Shown one piece after another: positions 1 through 7,460 of a stretch of DNA of 8,312 bases. The DNA is taken from assembly GCA_955652855.1 (NCBI GenBank), contig CATPCN010000722.1, forward strand, positions 1-8,312. Reading direction: 5' to 3'. This DNA comes from an uncultured Chthoniobacterales bacterium. Its GTDB lineage: Bacteria > Verrucomicrobiota > Verrucomicrobiae > Chthoniobacterales > UBA10450. Position 1 is the stretch's first letter. Each line of letters opens with the position of its first letter. Below the pieces are notes generated by a model. That model did no database searches. It was given only the letters and a program-made list of their open reading frames with translations, and was not told the DNA's origin. Position numbers and translations under genes: made by a program.

Positions 1-252
1 GCTTCAATGAGGCCGCGATCAGCTGATCGCGGAAATCAACGGGGTAGTATGGGAAGTTTCTTGTTACCTCCTGGCTTCAATGAGGCCGCGATCAGCTGAT
101 CGCGGAAATGGATTAACTTTAGACTCTCAACAAGAATATACAAAGCTTCAATGAGGCCGCGATCAGCTGATCGCGGAAATGGGAACCAGCTCGAACACTG
201 AGAAGAGCGCCAACATGCTTCAATGAGGCCGCGATCAGCTGATCGCGGAAAT
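1..252 (-). CRISPR. CRISPR array, four identical 36-base repeats, three spacers
   Basis: Four identical 36-base repeats lie at 1-36, 74-109, 145-180 and 217-252, with spacers of 37 (37-73), 35 (110-144) and 36 bases (181-216). The spacers share no obvious similarity. Each repeat contains a perfect 20-base palindrome at repeat positions 13-32. On the minus strand the repeat ends in ATTGAAGC, close to the ATTGAAAC 3' end common in type I repeats. This is why I place crRNA transcription on the minus strand, the same direction as the cas genes, with 217-252 as the leader-proximal repeat. That orientation is an inference. The window begins on the first base of a repeat and that repeat is not degenerate, so the array may continue to the left or may be a short array clipped at its boundary. 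Confidence 0.97.
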
Positions 253-429
253 AGCCTTAAGTCTAACTCTTCTATTGTCAAATATCTACGCTCGCTTAAG
301 CGAGCAGCTGGATCACCCACCAAGGAACTTGCTGCGAGGCTTGCGTTAGTGAATGGCCAGCCTTGTTGTGTCAATAGTTTATCGCACGCGAGCGGTCCCC
401 GGCTTTTTCGCAGCACCCCGCTGCTCGCA
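253..429 (-). promoter_or_regulatory. CRISPR leader between cas4-cas1 and the array
   Basis: This 177-base non-coding stretch separates the cas4-cas1 stop from the first repeat and is the expected site of the leader, where array transcription starts and Cas1-Cas2 inserts new spacers. The part nearest the repeat (about 253-288) is the most AT-rich. TTGACA, a perfect -35 consensus, occurs twice on the minus strand at 281-276 and 374-369, but neither has a convincing -10 box at 16-18 bases, so I do not claim a promoter at base resolution. A perfect 16-base palindrome lies at 290-305 and a shorter hairpin (GCAGC/GCTGC) at 410-424. I see no ORF of substance here. Confidence 0.7.
290..305. repeat. 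Perfect 16-base palindrome in the leader
   Basis: GCTCGCTTAAGCGAGC equals its own reverse complement. It lies 37 bases from the first repeat and just upstream, in minus-strand terms, of a TTGACA box. No T-run follows on either strand, so it is not a typical rho-independent terminator. It could be a binding site for a dimeric protein, a leader motif used in integration, or the end signal of the cas transcript. Its role is not known from the sequence. Confidence 0.6.
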
Positions 430-2193
430 TCAACGCGTAATGAAAACAGGATACTCACCAATCTCCCCTTCGACCACCCTCGCCAGCAATCGCGCTTGAA
501 TTTCAAGCAGGCGCCGGTAGGTCACCCTGTAGTCGAATAGCGGATGAGTCACCAGTGAATCCATCCGCAGTTCATACGCTCGAAAGAAACCTTTCCGGCC
601 CGCTGGCGACATCGATACCGCCGGGCCAGCCTGCACAAAATCTCCAGGCGTCACCATCCGCATGTTGATTGCACTCAAAACCGCTGAATCCGCGATCAGC
701 GGGCGAAACGGCTCCATCAGGTCCAGCGCGAGCGCCGGACGTCCAAACCGCGGCTGATGATAGAACCCAAGCAGAGGATCGAAACCCACCGCGTAACAAG
801 CCAGAGTCAGGTCCTTGGCCAGAACGCTGTACGCCAGCGACAACAGCGCATTCACCGCATCCCTTGGAGGACGCCGGTTCCTTCCCGCGAAATCGAATGT
901 GAACGGCGGCTCGGTCCCCGTCTCCTCATCTGCTTTGACCATACCCGCGAAGGCCCCGAAATAGATCCGCGCCGCATTTCCTTCGATTCCCAATAATTCT
1001 TCAAGACTCTGGGCTTCTTCCGCTGACTCCGCCATCCTCTTGAGTTCGGAAAGCCAGACGGTCTTCGGTTCTACATGGTTTCGCTGCAACATGGTCCGCT
1101 GATTCCGGATCTTTCCCGCGACCAGCCGCCGGGCCAACCCGCGAGCGAACCATTCCTCCTCCGCCAACCGGTATTGCGCCTTCCTCAGGAACACATTTTT
1201 GGTGTTCAAGCCGGTGGTGATCCCATAAAACCACCCACCCTGAGAGAAATATGTGATCGGAACCTCCGCCTCACACAACGCTTGTACCGCCTGAGTGGAA
1301 ATCTGGACGTTGCCCATGACATTCAACTGGCAGATCTCGCCCATTCGGATCTCCTGCTTGAGCGCTTCTTTTTCGCGCACCTGTAGCACCTCTCCGGATT
1401 TCCCCACGCGCAGTCCTTGCGTGTTTAGATATAGCGGACGCAATTCATCGCGCGCCGTGACAAGACGTCGCACCTCGCGCTCAGGCGGCTTCTTGATTGG
1501 CGCTCCGGCGAACAGCGACATCTGCGAGCCCTGCTCACCGTCACCCTGAAGAAGAGTCGTCTCATCGGGAAGGCAGATCCCCACCATCGAGCATCCCGGA
1601 CACTTGGGTGAATCCACCAGAGGCGGAGGGATTTGCCCAAATTCTACCAACCGCCATGCCTCCGCGATGGTGCGCTCGGTCTGCTCCATCAAAGCGTCGT
1701 CAAAGATTACTCTCACACGCTGCCGCGTCTTCCCGTAGTAGGCAATTCCTTCTTCGGACCGGTATCCGTTCTCCCGTAGCACCAACCCCTGGATAGCCAG
1801 TTGTACACGGTCGGTGGGCCATAGTTCCAGTCCGTCCACGCCGTCGCGCGGCTTGCCATGCTTGTAGTCTACCGGCGTGACAACGCCACCTTCACCTTCG
1901 GCCAGGTCCAGCTTCGCGATCACGCGTAGCCGCTCGCTCGATAGCGTCACCGAACGCGAATGGACTTTCTCCCCGGCGTCGGCCCCCTCTGGCGTGGGCA
2001 TCACGGTGGCCTTCTTGTCGACGCGCCCATGCTGGATCGCGCCTTCCACTGTATCTGTCGAGTGCCGGAACAGCCCCTCCACCCACTCGTAGAAGAAGAG
2101 CCGCGAGCAGTAGACGAACTCGTTGACCATCCGGGCCGGCAGGTAATCCGGAAGCGTTCGCGGTTGAATTTGTAGGATCGGAAACGCGCCCAT
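430..2193 (-). CDS. cas4-cas1: Cas4-Cas1 fusion, spacer acquisition nuclease and integrase
   Basis: A 587-residue fusion protein of the spacer acquisition machinery. The Cas4 part (about 1-225) belongs to the RecB-like, iron-sulfur family that checks the PAM and trims prespacers. It has Cys29 near the N-terminus and Cys198, Cys201 and Cys207 for the cluster, plus nuclease residues Asp96, Asp109 and Lys111 (LD...VDYK) and Gln131. The Cas1 part (about 240-587) is the integrase, with the metal-binding glutamate in GIEGNAA (Glu404), His479 in FYHQPRFGRP and Asp491/Glu494 in DLMEPFRP. All expected catalytic positions are present, so the protein looks intact. The fusion is characteristic of type I-G/I-U loci. 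It follows cas2 by 3 bases without a clear Shine-Dalgarno site, so translation is probably coupled. It ends next to the leader where it should act. Confidence 0.95.
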   Translation of the reverse strand: MGAFPILQIQPRTLPDYLPARMVNEFVYCSRLFFYEWVEGLFRHSTDTVEGAIQHGRVDKKATVMPTPEGADAGEKVHSRSVTLSSERLRVIAKLDLAEGEGGVVTPVDYKHGKPRDGVDGLELWPTDRVQLAIQGLVLRENGYRSEEGIAYYGKTRQRVRVIFDDALMEQTERTIAEAWRLVEFGQIPPPLVDSPKCPGCSMVGICLPDETTLLQGDGEQGSQMSLFAGAPIKKPPEREVRRLVTARDELRPLYLNTQGLRVGKSGEVLQVREKEALKQEIRMGEICQLNVMGNVQISTQAVQALCEAEVPITYFSQGGWFYGITTGLNTKNVFLRKAQYRLAEEEWFARGLARRLVAGKIRNQRTMLQRNHVEPKTVWLSELKRMAESAEEAQSLEELLGIEGNAARIYFGAFAGMVKADEETGTEPPFTFDFAGRNRRPPRDAVNALLSLAYSVLAKDLTLACYAVGFDPLLGFYHQPRFGRPALALDLMEPFRPLIADSAVLSAINMRMVTPGDFVQAGPAVSMSPAGRKGFFRAYELRMDSLVTHPLFDYRVTYRRLLEIQARLLARVVEGEIGEYPVFITR

Positions 2194-2196
2194 AAT

Positions 2197-2487
2197 TTAC
2201 ACCACAATGCACGGAGCGTCGATTGACGTGTAAGGCATTCCCAGGGCCGTGATCACCCGTTCACCGCGCCCTTCAGCCGGACCGAGATTGACGAACAGCA
2301 CTTGGTCCTTGTCATGGTGAATGATAAGCGAGAGATCGTGGCGGCAACGCGCCAGATCGGCTTGGGTGAGTTGGCATTCGAATATCGAAAACTGTAAGTG
2401 GTCGCCGTAGTTCCGCATAGTTTTGAAGACCTTTCTCAACCTCTTATCGTCGGAGATGTCGTAACAGATCAGGTAGGAGTGGCGCAT
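2197..2487 (-). CDS. cas2: Cas2, adaptation complex subunit
   Basis: A 96-residue protein of normal Cas2 length. It starts with the typical first strand and acidic residue (YLICYDISDDKRLRK, Asp10), followed by the family core FSIFECQL around residues 33-40. In other systems a Cas2 dimer bridges two Cas1 dimers and holds the prespacer at the correct length for insertion. Its catalytic activity is not needed for that role. Its start is one base after the stop of the preceding gene and its stop is three bases before cas4-cas1, so it is translated as part of the operon. Here cas2 comes before cas1, the reverse of the more common cas1-cas2 order. Confidence 0.95.
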   Translation of the reverse strand: MRHSYLICYDISDDKRLRKVFKTMRNYGDHLQFSIFECQLTQADLARCRHDLSLIIHHDKDQVLFVNLGPAEGRGERVITALGMPYTSIDAPCIVV

Positions 2488-2488
2488 A

Positions 2489-3394
2489 TCACACAGTCAG
2501 TTCGGCTGGAGAAAAGGAGTAATAGTCTTGGATTAGATTCACTCGTTCGGAGCGATACGTAGCGATGATACCTCGTTCATCATCGGAGTTTTCGCTCGGA
2601 TGCATTAACAGTGTCTTCAACGCAGGCAAGGAGAGCGGGGACTCCCACACAGCCCATTGAAAGTACATTTTCTTGCCCGATCGCCGGAACCCAACGGTCG
2701 CGAGCGCCCGATCATACACTGTTGGGAACAACGGCAAAGCTTCAAAAGCGAGCCAGATCGCACCACGGATACCCCGCTTGTCTTTGATTTTTGCGGGCGG
2801 TCCTCCGGTGAACGCGCCTTCTAGAACAGTCGTTGGATCAAGCCCAAGTGAGTGGCTATTGTCGATCTCGTCATCTCCCTTCGATCCCTTGTACTGCCAC
2901 GGGCCAAACATCGCCTCCTTGAATAAGTCGCGAGCCGCGCTGGGCTTAGCAGCAAGAAATTTCGAAGCTTGGCAAAGCTTTAGTAGGAAGTGCTGGCTTG
3001 CGCCGGTCATATCAAAGAGAGTAGAACGTACGGTTCCGTCGTTGGCCAAGGCTAACTCCGTGCCGAATGCAGCGAACCATTCTTCCAGACTTGGCGCTTT
3101 TGCCGCTTCGGATCTAAACGTTGATACTGAATTCTTCTTGATCTGTTCCGCCCACTCAAACTCGGGCCGCTCCTTCATGTCCTTTACCCGCTCCGCAAAA
3201 AGACGCACCAGTTCGTCCGGCTCAACTTCGTTGCCTGTAACAAACGTCGCGCACCATTGCCCAGCGTAGGGCGTCCATTTCAGTTTGACGCCTTCGAGCT
3301 CCGGCATCGCGGCCGCATGCCGGAACGCGCCAAGCGCCGCCATGAATCCAATCGGCACACCCGATTTCAATCCCGTCAACCGAAGCTCACTCAC
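2489..3394 (-). CDS. Cas8-like or Cas3-associated protein of the type I-G system
   Basis: A 301-residue protein between cas3 and cas2. The N-terminus (LTGLKSGVPIGFMAALGAF, residues 6-24) resembles the opening of Cas8/Csx17-type proteins of I-U loci. Other likely conserved stretches are MTGASQHFL (129-137), LGLDP (about 183-187) and EALPLFPTVYD (about 218-228). By position and composition it may be the small Cas8 form (Cas8u2/Cas8g2) or the family that databases describe as a Cas3 extension. I cannot separate these by eye. At 301 residues it is much shorter than the usual Csx17, so a larger subunit could lie upstream of csb1 outside the window. It begins with GTG at 3394, overlaps the cas3 end by 8 bases, and has a strong Shine-Dalgarno site (GAGGAG, 3407-3402) 7 bases before the start, the best in the operon. 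An internal ATG with AGGAGG occurs at codon 162. Confidence 0.8.
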   Translation of the reverse strand: MSELRLTGLKSGVPIGFMAALGAFRHAAAMPELEGVKLKWTPYAGQWCATFVTGNEVEPDELVRLFAERVKDMKERPEFEWAEQIKKNSVSTFRSEAAKAPSLEEWFAAFGTELALANDGTVRSTLFDMTGASQHFLLKLCQASKFLAAKPSAARDLFKEAMFGPWQYKGSKGDDEIDNSHSLGLDPTTVLEGAFTGGPPAKIKDKRGIRGAIWLAFEALPLFPTVYDRALATVGFRRSGKKMYFQWAVWESPLSLPALKTLLMHPSENSDDERGIIATYRSERVNLIQDYYSFSPAELTV

Positions 3395-6110
3395 CCCTTT
3401 GCTCCTCTCTCGACTGCATGCAATCCGCCCGTCGCAGTATAGTTTCCAGGTAAGCCAACCCCCAGTATCCGTATGTTTGATTCAGACTCCAAAAGCGGTC
3501 GATCCAACCAGAATCGATGCGAGCCAGTTCGCGGCCCGTTGACGATTGGATGGTTTGACCATTGACAAGAGCCTGCACCACAACATTCTCCTCGTCATTC
3601 CAGACCGGAAACAGCGGACGTCCGCAGCCGTGGTGCGTCCCGATCAAATGCAACACCAGATCGCGATCATGCGCGGTGGCCAGCAGGTCCGAGGCACAGG
3701 CCAGCATCACAGATGCAGCCTCATGACGGCCGCCCTTCGGATACTTTGCTTCTTCACGCATGCGTTGGAGCTCGACGGGATTCTTTCGGCCGCCCGATTT
3801 TGCAAGCGGCTCCCTGGCGCGCGCGGCTCGCACCCACGAACCGTCGTGCAGCCAAGCTTGAAAGCGGTCATCCCATTTGCCTAGGTCGTGCAACAACGCC
3901 GCAACAGCAATGTCCTCGGCGACGGCTATTGGCAATCCGCACTTCTTGGCGTACTTTTGAGACCGGCGAACAACACCGTCCGTATGTACTCCTAACTTCA
4001 CAGAGCGCTCTTCCCGGCCCACTGACGAGGAATCATCTTCGTCTGTTTCGTCGGGCAGGGCACGCCACCGCTCTTTCACTTTCTTTCCCGGCCAGGTAAT
4101 CAGACGGTCTTTCAAGTCGAACCGCCAGACATCGCCGCGAGCTCCCGCCAGCCGCGCCAGATCTTCCTGGGCTTCTTCGTCCGGATCCGCCTCATCGTTG
4201 CCAACCGCACGATCCTTTAACTCTTTCGGCGCTTCCAGGAGGGCGATGCGAGCTCGAAACGACCGCAAACCAAGTTCGGCAAGCACATTGTTAGCAAGGT
4301 CGCCGATGTCGTCAACTGGAAGCGTAGAATCCTGATTCCACCCGAATTCGTCGCAACCTCCCTCCGACGACCGGACGATGATTGTGTCTCCCGGCCGAAC
4401 CAGCCTTGCATCAGTAGAGTTGCGTTGCGAATCGGGCCCGTGCCAGATCAAGGACTGGCGCGTCTCGGGTAACGGCCGCTTTGAATCTTCCTGTGTTTGC
4501 GGTATCCCTTCAAGGTCCGTCACGGTCGATGTTTCCCGCTTGAGCCAGCGCCGCACGGCACCGATAGGCAGACCCAGGGCCTCCGTCGAGTGGGGAGGCG
4601 CTATCGATACTGTTGCCGCCCACTCCTGGGTATCTTCTGGCAGATCGGCTCGCCACACGATCTGTACGTCCGCTGAATCCAATGCTTCAGGTCCATGCAG
4701 GAACGGAGCGACGTCAGGATCGGGAACCGGGGTAGGACTGGTCTGTGCCCAAAACTCCAAATGAGCCGGAAACATGAGCGGCGCTGATGCCCGCGTCGCA
4801 CTGAAGGACTCTGGGGCGATGCCCTTCAAGAGCTCACGTATTGCCAGAACGCCAAAATCAAGATCGGGTGTTTTTGAAAGAAACTCCCACGTTTTCTGGG
4901 TTGCTTCCCCATATACGGGGTCATCGCCGGGGCGTAGCACGATCACCGCTTTTGATTTCGCTCGCAGTCCCAATCGATCGAGGCGGCCGAAGCGTTGCCG
5001 AAGAGCGTCGAGGGGTGCCGATTCGGTAATCAACGCATCGAAATCCAAATTCGCTCCGACTTCGACGGTTTGCGTCGCCACCACAAAGAGTTTGCCCCCG
5101 ACGTCGCGTTTCTCGTTGGCTTCGATTCTCGGCTTGTATTTCTCCCACCGCACATTCGAACAGTATGGGCGGTTCCTTCCGATGAGAAGCACTGCTTCCG
5201 ATTTCTGTTTCCCGGCCAGCTCATTGTAAATTGCACGCGCCGATCCAACCGTGTTCACTACAATTCCCACGACGTGCACGCTCTCATCACTCGCAAGCTC
5301 TTTGGCGGCTTTAGATACTGCGTCGTCGAATTTCTTATCCGGCGCACGTAGTTCAGCACGTTTGCTTGCCGCTAATCTCGCAAAGAGTTTAGGATTCTCA
5401 AGATCGCTGTCCTCAAGCTGGAATGGAACATGCCCGGGGTCTACGGTCGCAGACATTTGAACCATGGTCATGCCCCGCGCGAGCTGCCGGTCCTTGATTG
5501 CAAATCTTCCGTTCACCGACGCTAGCGTTTCCAGAAATGCCTTGGAAAGATGTGCCTCATCGACGATAAGCAACGAGTCGTTCCCCACAAGCGCTGCGTG
5601 TACTGATCGTGAATTCTCGCCCACTTGGTAGCCTCGAAATAGCAGGCGGGAGCCAATCTGATCAACGGTCGAAACGCAAATCAGGGGTTGGTTCGGCTCG
5701 TCGGCCCACGTGCTATCGCGATACATACCGCCGCGCAATATGCTCACGCCCAGGGGAAGATCGCCGCCGAAACTGCGCAGCCTTTCCGCAACGTCAGCAA
5801 CAATTGGACTCATGGGATCGCGAAGAGCCGTAGCTATTTTGACTGCATGTTGGCCTGCTTCGTCAACGACAACTCGTCGGTCGATGACGAAAAACGTCCG
5901 CAGCGGCGCCCGCCGGTTCGGCAATTGAGCTTCCAGCGCCAAGTGAAAAACCGCGACGTCGACTGCAGACGTTTTTCCGGAACTGGTAGGCAGATCGATC
6001 GTTTGGGGCCAGCCTGCGGCGCTGACCCTATTCAGTAGCCGAACTTGCCATCCGAATGGAGGATGTTCGTGTACCGCTTCATAGAAGCGAGCAAAATCTT
6101 CAGGACCCAT
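3387..6110 (-). CDS. cas3: Cas3 helicase-nuclease, C-terminal HD domain
   Basis: A 907-residue Cas3, the effector recruited by Cascade to unwind and degrade target DNA. The superfamily 2 helicase comes first: Walker A TSSGKT (42-47), VIDRRVVVDE (75-84), DEAH box (184-187), SAT motif (220-222) and motif VI QRFGRLDR (372-379). The HD nuclease follows at the C-terminus: HDLGK (741-745), His796 in RHEA, His826-His827 in THHG, and Asp896 in LRRADCM. All metal-binding positions look present. Most Cas3 proteins carry HD at the N-terminus. The helicase-then-HD order is typical of the I-U/I-G branch and supports the subtype call. The ATG start overlaps the end of the Cas6-like ORF by 11 bases and has only a weak ribosome binding site, which suggests coupled translation. 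The frame is uninterrupted. Confidence 0.96.
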   Translation of the reverse strand: MGPEDFARFYEAVHEHPPFGWQVRLLNRVSAAGWPQTIDLPTSSGKTSAVDVAVFHLALEAQLPNRRAPLRTFFVIDRRVVVDEAGQHAVKIATALRDPMSPIVADVAERLRSFGGDLPLGVSILRGGMYRDSTWADEPNQPLICVSTVDQIGSRLLFRGYQVGENSRSVHAALVGNDSLLIVDEAHLSKAFLETLASVNGRFAIKDRQLARGMTMVQMSATVDPGHVPFQLEDSDLENPKLFARLAASKRAELRAPDKKFDDAVSKAAKELASDESVHVVGIVVNTVGSARAIYNELAGKQKSEAVLLIGRNRPYCSNVRWEKYKPRIEANEKRDVGGKLFVVATQTVEVGANLDFDALITESAPLDALRQRFGRLDRLGLRAKSKAVIVLRPGDDPVYGEATQKTWEFLSKTPDLDFGVLAIRELLKGIAPESFSATRASAPLMFPAHLEFWAQTSPTPVPDPDVAPFLHGPEALDSADVQIVWRADLPEDTQEWAATVSIAPPHSTEALGLPIGAVRRWLKRETSTVTDLEGIPQTQEDSKRPLPETRQSLIWHGPDSQRNSTDARLVRPGDTIIVRSSEGGCDEFGWNQDSTLPVDDIGDLANNVLAELGLRSFRARIALLEAPKELKDRAVGNDEADPDEEAQEDLARLAGARGDVWRFDLKDRLITWPGKKVKERWRALPDETDEDDSSSVGREERSVKLGVHTDGVVRRSQKYAKKCGLPIAVAEDIAVAALLHDLGKWDDRFQAWLHDGSWVRAARAREPLAKSGGRKNPVELQRMREEAKYPKGGRHEAASVMLACASDLLATAHDRDLVLHLIGTHHGCGRPLFPVWNDEENVVVQALVNGQTIQSSTGRELARIDSGWIDRFWSLNQTYGYWGLAYLETILRRADCMQSREEQRGE

Positions 6111-6813
6111 AGCCGGCCCCGCTATCGGGCTTCAGCAGCCCCAAGCCGAAATATCGCCCGGCTCCGATTAAGAGCGGCCCCTTGATAGGCTGATCGAACG
6201 TGAGGGTCGCATGGACTCCCCACCTGGCGCGATCGCTTGCTTTACGCAACAATCGAAATTCGGGAACGGGCGGCACTCCTTCCAAATGAGAAAAGGGACT
6301 GTGTTCAATTACAACTGGGCGCGGCAAACCAACCCGCTCACATGCAGTTTGCAGAATGTCAGCTACCGTGAGCTTCTTCTTTGGGAAACGGTCCAACACA
6401 ATAGGGGTCACCGTGTTCCAGACTCGCGAAGGTCGGATCCAGGTAGCTGGCATGAGAGATTTCTGTGGAACGTCGAAGTTTGCAATCTCGACTTCCCAGT
6501 CGCCGAGCACTTCGCGAAGATTAATGCGCTCCAGAGTCGCGCAAGTTCGCAGTACATGTCGACGAGTCAACGGATCGATCTTTCCGGGCAGAATGATCGC
6601 TACACCCATGAGCTTGCCACTCGCATGTGGGTATCCGACGAATGGAAGGGCTACGAACCCACAGTGGGGGTGATCGCCATGGCCGCTCAACATCTCGACA
6701 ATTTGACCCTCAACGCTGGCCAACTTCAAAATTGCCTTACGGAAAGCGTCCGTAAGCGTTAAGGCGGCTTCACAAGGAAGGCCAATTCCCTTAACACGTT
6801 TGAAGATGATCAT
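6100..6813 (-). CDS. csb2: Csb2 C-terminal half, Cas6-like crRNA endonuclease domain
   Basis: This 237-residue ORF corresponds to the second half of Csb2 (GSU0054 family), the Cas5-Cas6 fusion of type I-G. The first half carries family blocks such as FKRVKGIGLP (4-13), ALTLTDAFRKAIL (17-29) and HPHCGFVALPFVGYPHASGK (48-67). The C-terminus has the glycine-rich loop GPLLIGAGRYFGLGLLKP typical of Cas6-type RAMP proteins. The expected job is to cut the precursor crRNA in the repeat. The ATG at 6813 overlaps the stop of the Cas5-like ORF (ATGA). The C-frame remains open for only five codons upstream (6828-6814) and reads A-C-F-G-D before the Met. F-G-D-M-I-I fits the middle of an unbroken Csb2, so the ancestor was probably fused. 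There is no good Shine-Dalgarno site. If translated, it depends on reinitiation or a -1 shift. Confidence 0.88.
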   Translation of the reverse strand: MIIFKRVKGIGLPCEAALTLTDAFRKAILKLASVEGQIVEMLSGHGDHPHCGFVALPFVGYPHASGKLMGVAIILPGKIDPLTRRHVLRTCATLERINLREVLGDWEVEIANFDVPQKSLMPATWIRPSRVWNTVTPIVLDRFPKKKLTVADILQTACERVGLPRPVVIEHSPFSHLEGVPPVPEFRLLRKASDRARWGVHATLTFDQPIKGPLLIGAGRYFGLGLLKPDSGAGYGS

Positions 6814-7454
6814 GTCCCCGAAGCACGCTCAATTTTCGGAGAATTTTGAAGATGCATGTAGCGCTTCTGTGGCGAAATATTGGGTCGCTGGTCCATTTTG
6901 TAAAGAGTCTCCAGATCTTCTAACCGCCCTTCACCAAAAATGCGGAAGACTTGTTTTCCCGAGTCGTCGGGAATATAGTCGGGATCGCGAGGATTATCCG
7001 CGAGGGTCACTCGAACCAGCGAACAAGCGCGCCCCAACGAGGCGACGCGAGCCGTCAGTTGGTCTAGCGAAACGCGCAAGGACTCTGTGGGTTCGGCATC
7101 CGGCCAAATAAAATGAACGATCGGCGATTCGGGACTTTGAGCGGGAAACGAACGCGGCTGCTTTCCACGCTGGTCCGGGTGGGTGCCACCGGATTTGCCC
7201 GGATAGTTGGTCGGCACAAAAGTAACGACGGCGTTCCCTTGAGCGGCACGCCCCGCTGCGATACCAGGGGCTCCTTGGGCGCTCAGCCACTCCAAAGCTG
7301 CGCGCTCGGTGTCATCACCGCTCCTGTCGTGAAGCGCCGCAACCAGCGCGGAGAACAATCGCGAAGGCTGAGGAGGCCACTCGGGGGTCGCACTGTCGCG
7401 AAAGTCCGCGGCATAGACACGGCCCATCAGATATTCCACCTCAATGGTGAGCAC
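6810..7454 (-). CDS. csb2: Csb2 N-terminal half, Cas5-like crRNA 5'-handle-binding domain
   Basis: A 214-residue ORF with the N-terminal features of Csb2: an initial RAMP strand (LTIEVEYLMGRVYAADF), then WPPQPSRLFSALVAAL (27-42) and ALEWLSAQGAP. It should correspond to the Cas5 part that caps Cascade at the crRNA 5' handle. The GTG start at 7454 is 6 bases after the csb1 stop, with GAGGAA and AAGGA in the preceding bases as ribosome binding sequence. The family normally continues into a Cas6 domain for roughly 450-500 residues in total. Here the frame stops at TGA (6812-6810) after ERASGT. A -1 shift at the run of four G (6819-6816) would give ERASG-DMIIF and restore the full fusion. So this is either a broken csb2, a gene read by slippage, or a truly split Cas5. 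Confidence 0.88.
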   Translation of the reverse strand: MLTIEVEYLMGRVYAADFRDSATPEWPPQPSRLFSALVAALHDRSGDDTERAALEWLSAQGAPGIAAGRAAQGNAVVTFVPTNYPGKSGGTHPDQRGKQPRSFPAQSPESPIVHFIWPDAEPTESLRVSLDQLTARVASLGRACSLVRVTLADNPRDPDYIPDDSGKQVFRIFGEGRLEDLETLYKMDQRPNISPQKRYMHLQNSPKIERASGT

Positions 7455-7460
7455 GAGTCC

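Noticed and set aside
1..252. Plus-strand orientation of the array
   Set aside because: The plus-strand repeat ends in GGAAAT, while the minus-strand repeat ends in ATTGAAGC, the more usual type I ending. The leader-like stretch also lies on the cas side. The palindrome gives no strand information, so this is a preference and not proof.
400..424. Possible terminator hairpin GCAGC/GCTGC after cas4-cas1
   Set aside because: On the minus strand the stem is followed by GAAAAAGCC rather than a T-run, and the stem is only five pairs, so it does not support a rho-independent terminator for the cas transcript.
36..506. Minus-strand ORF of 156 codons across the array and leader
   Set aside because: It translates the CRISPR repeats (repeated FPRSADRGLIEA) and the leader, so it is an artefact of repeats with no internal stop in this frame.
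690..700. Eleven-base match to the repeat core (CCGCGATCAGC) inside cas1
   Set aside because: It covers only half of the palindrome, lies within conserved coding sequence of Cas1, and has no flanking repeat sequence. It is most likely chance in GC-rich DNA.
2673..3269. Plus-strand ORF of 198 codons opposite the Cas8-like gene
   Set aside because: Antisense to a gene with a strong ribosome binding site and an operon position. It has serine- and arginine-rich composition with no domain seen.
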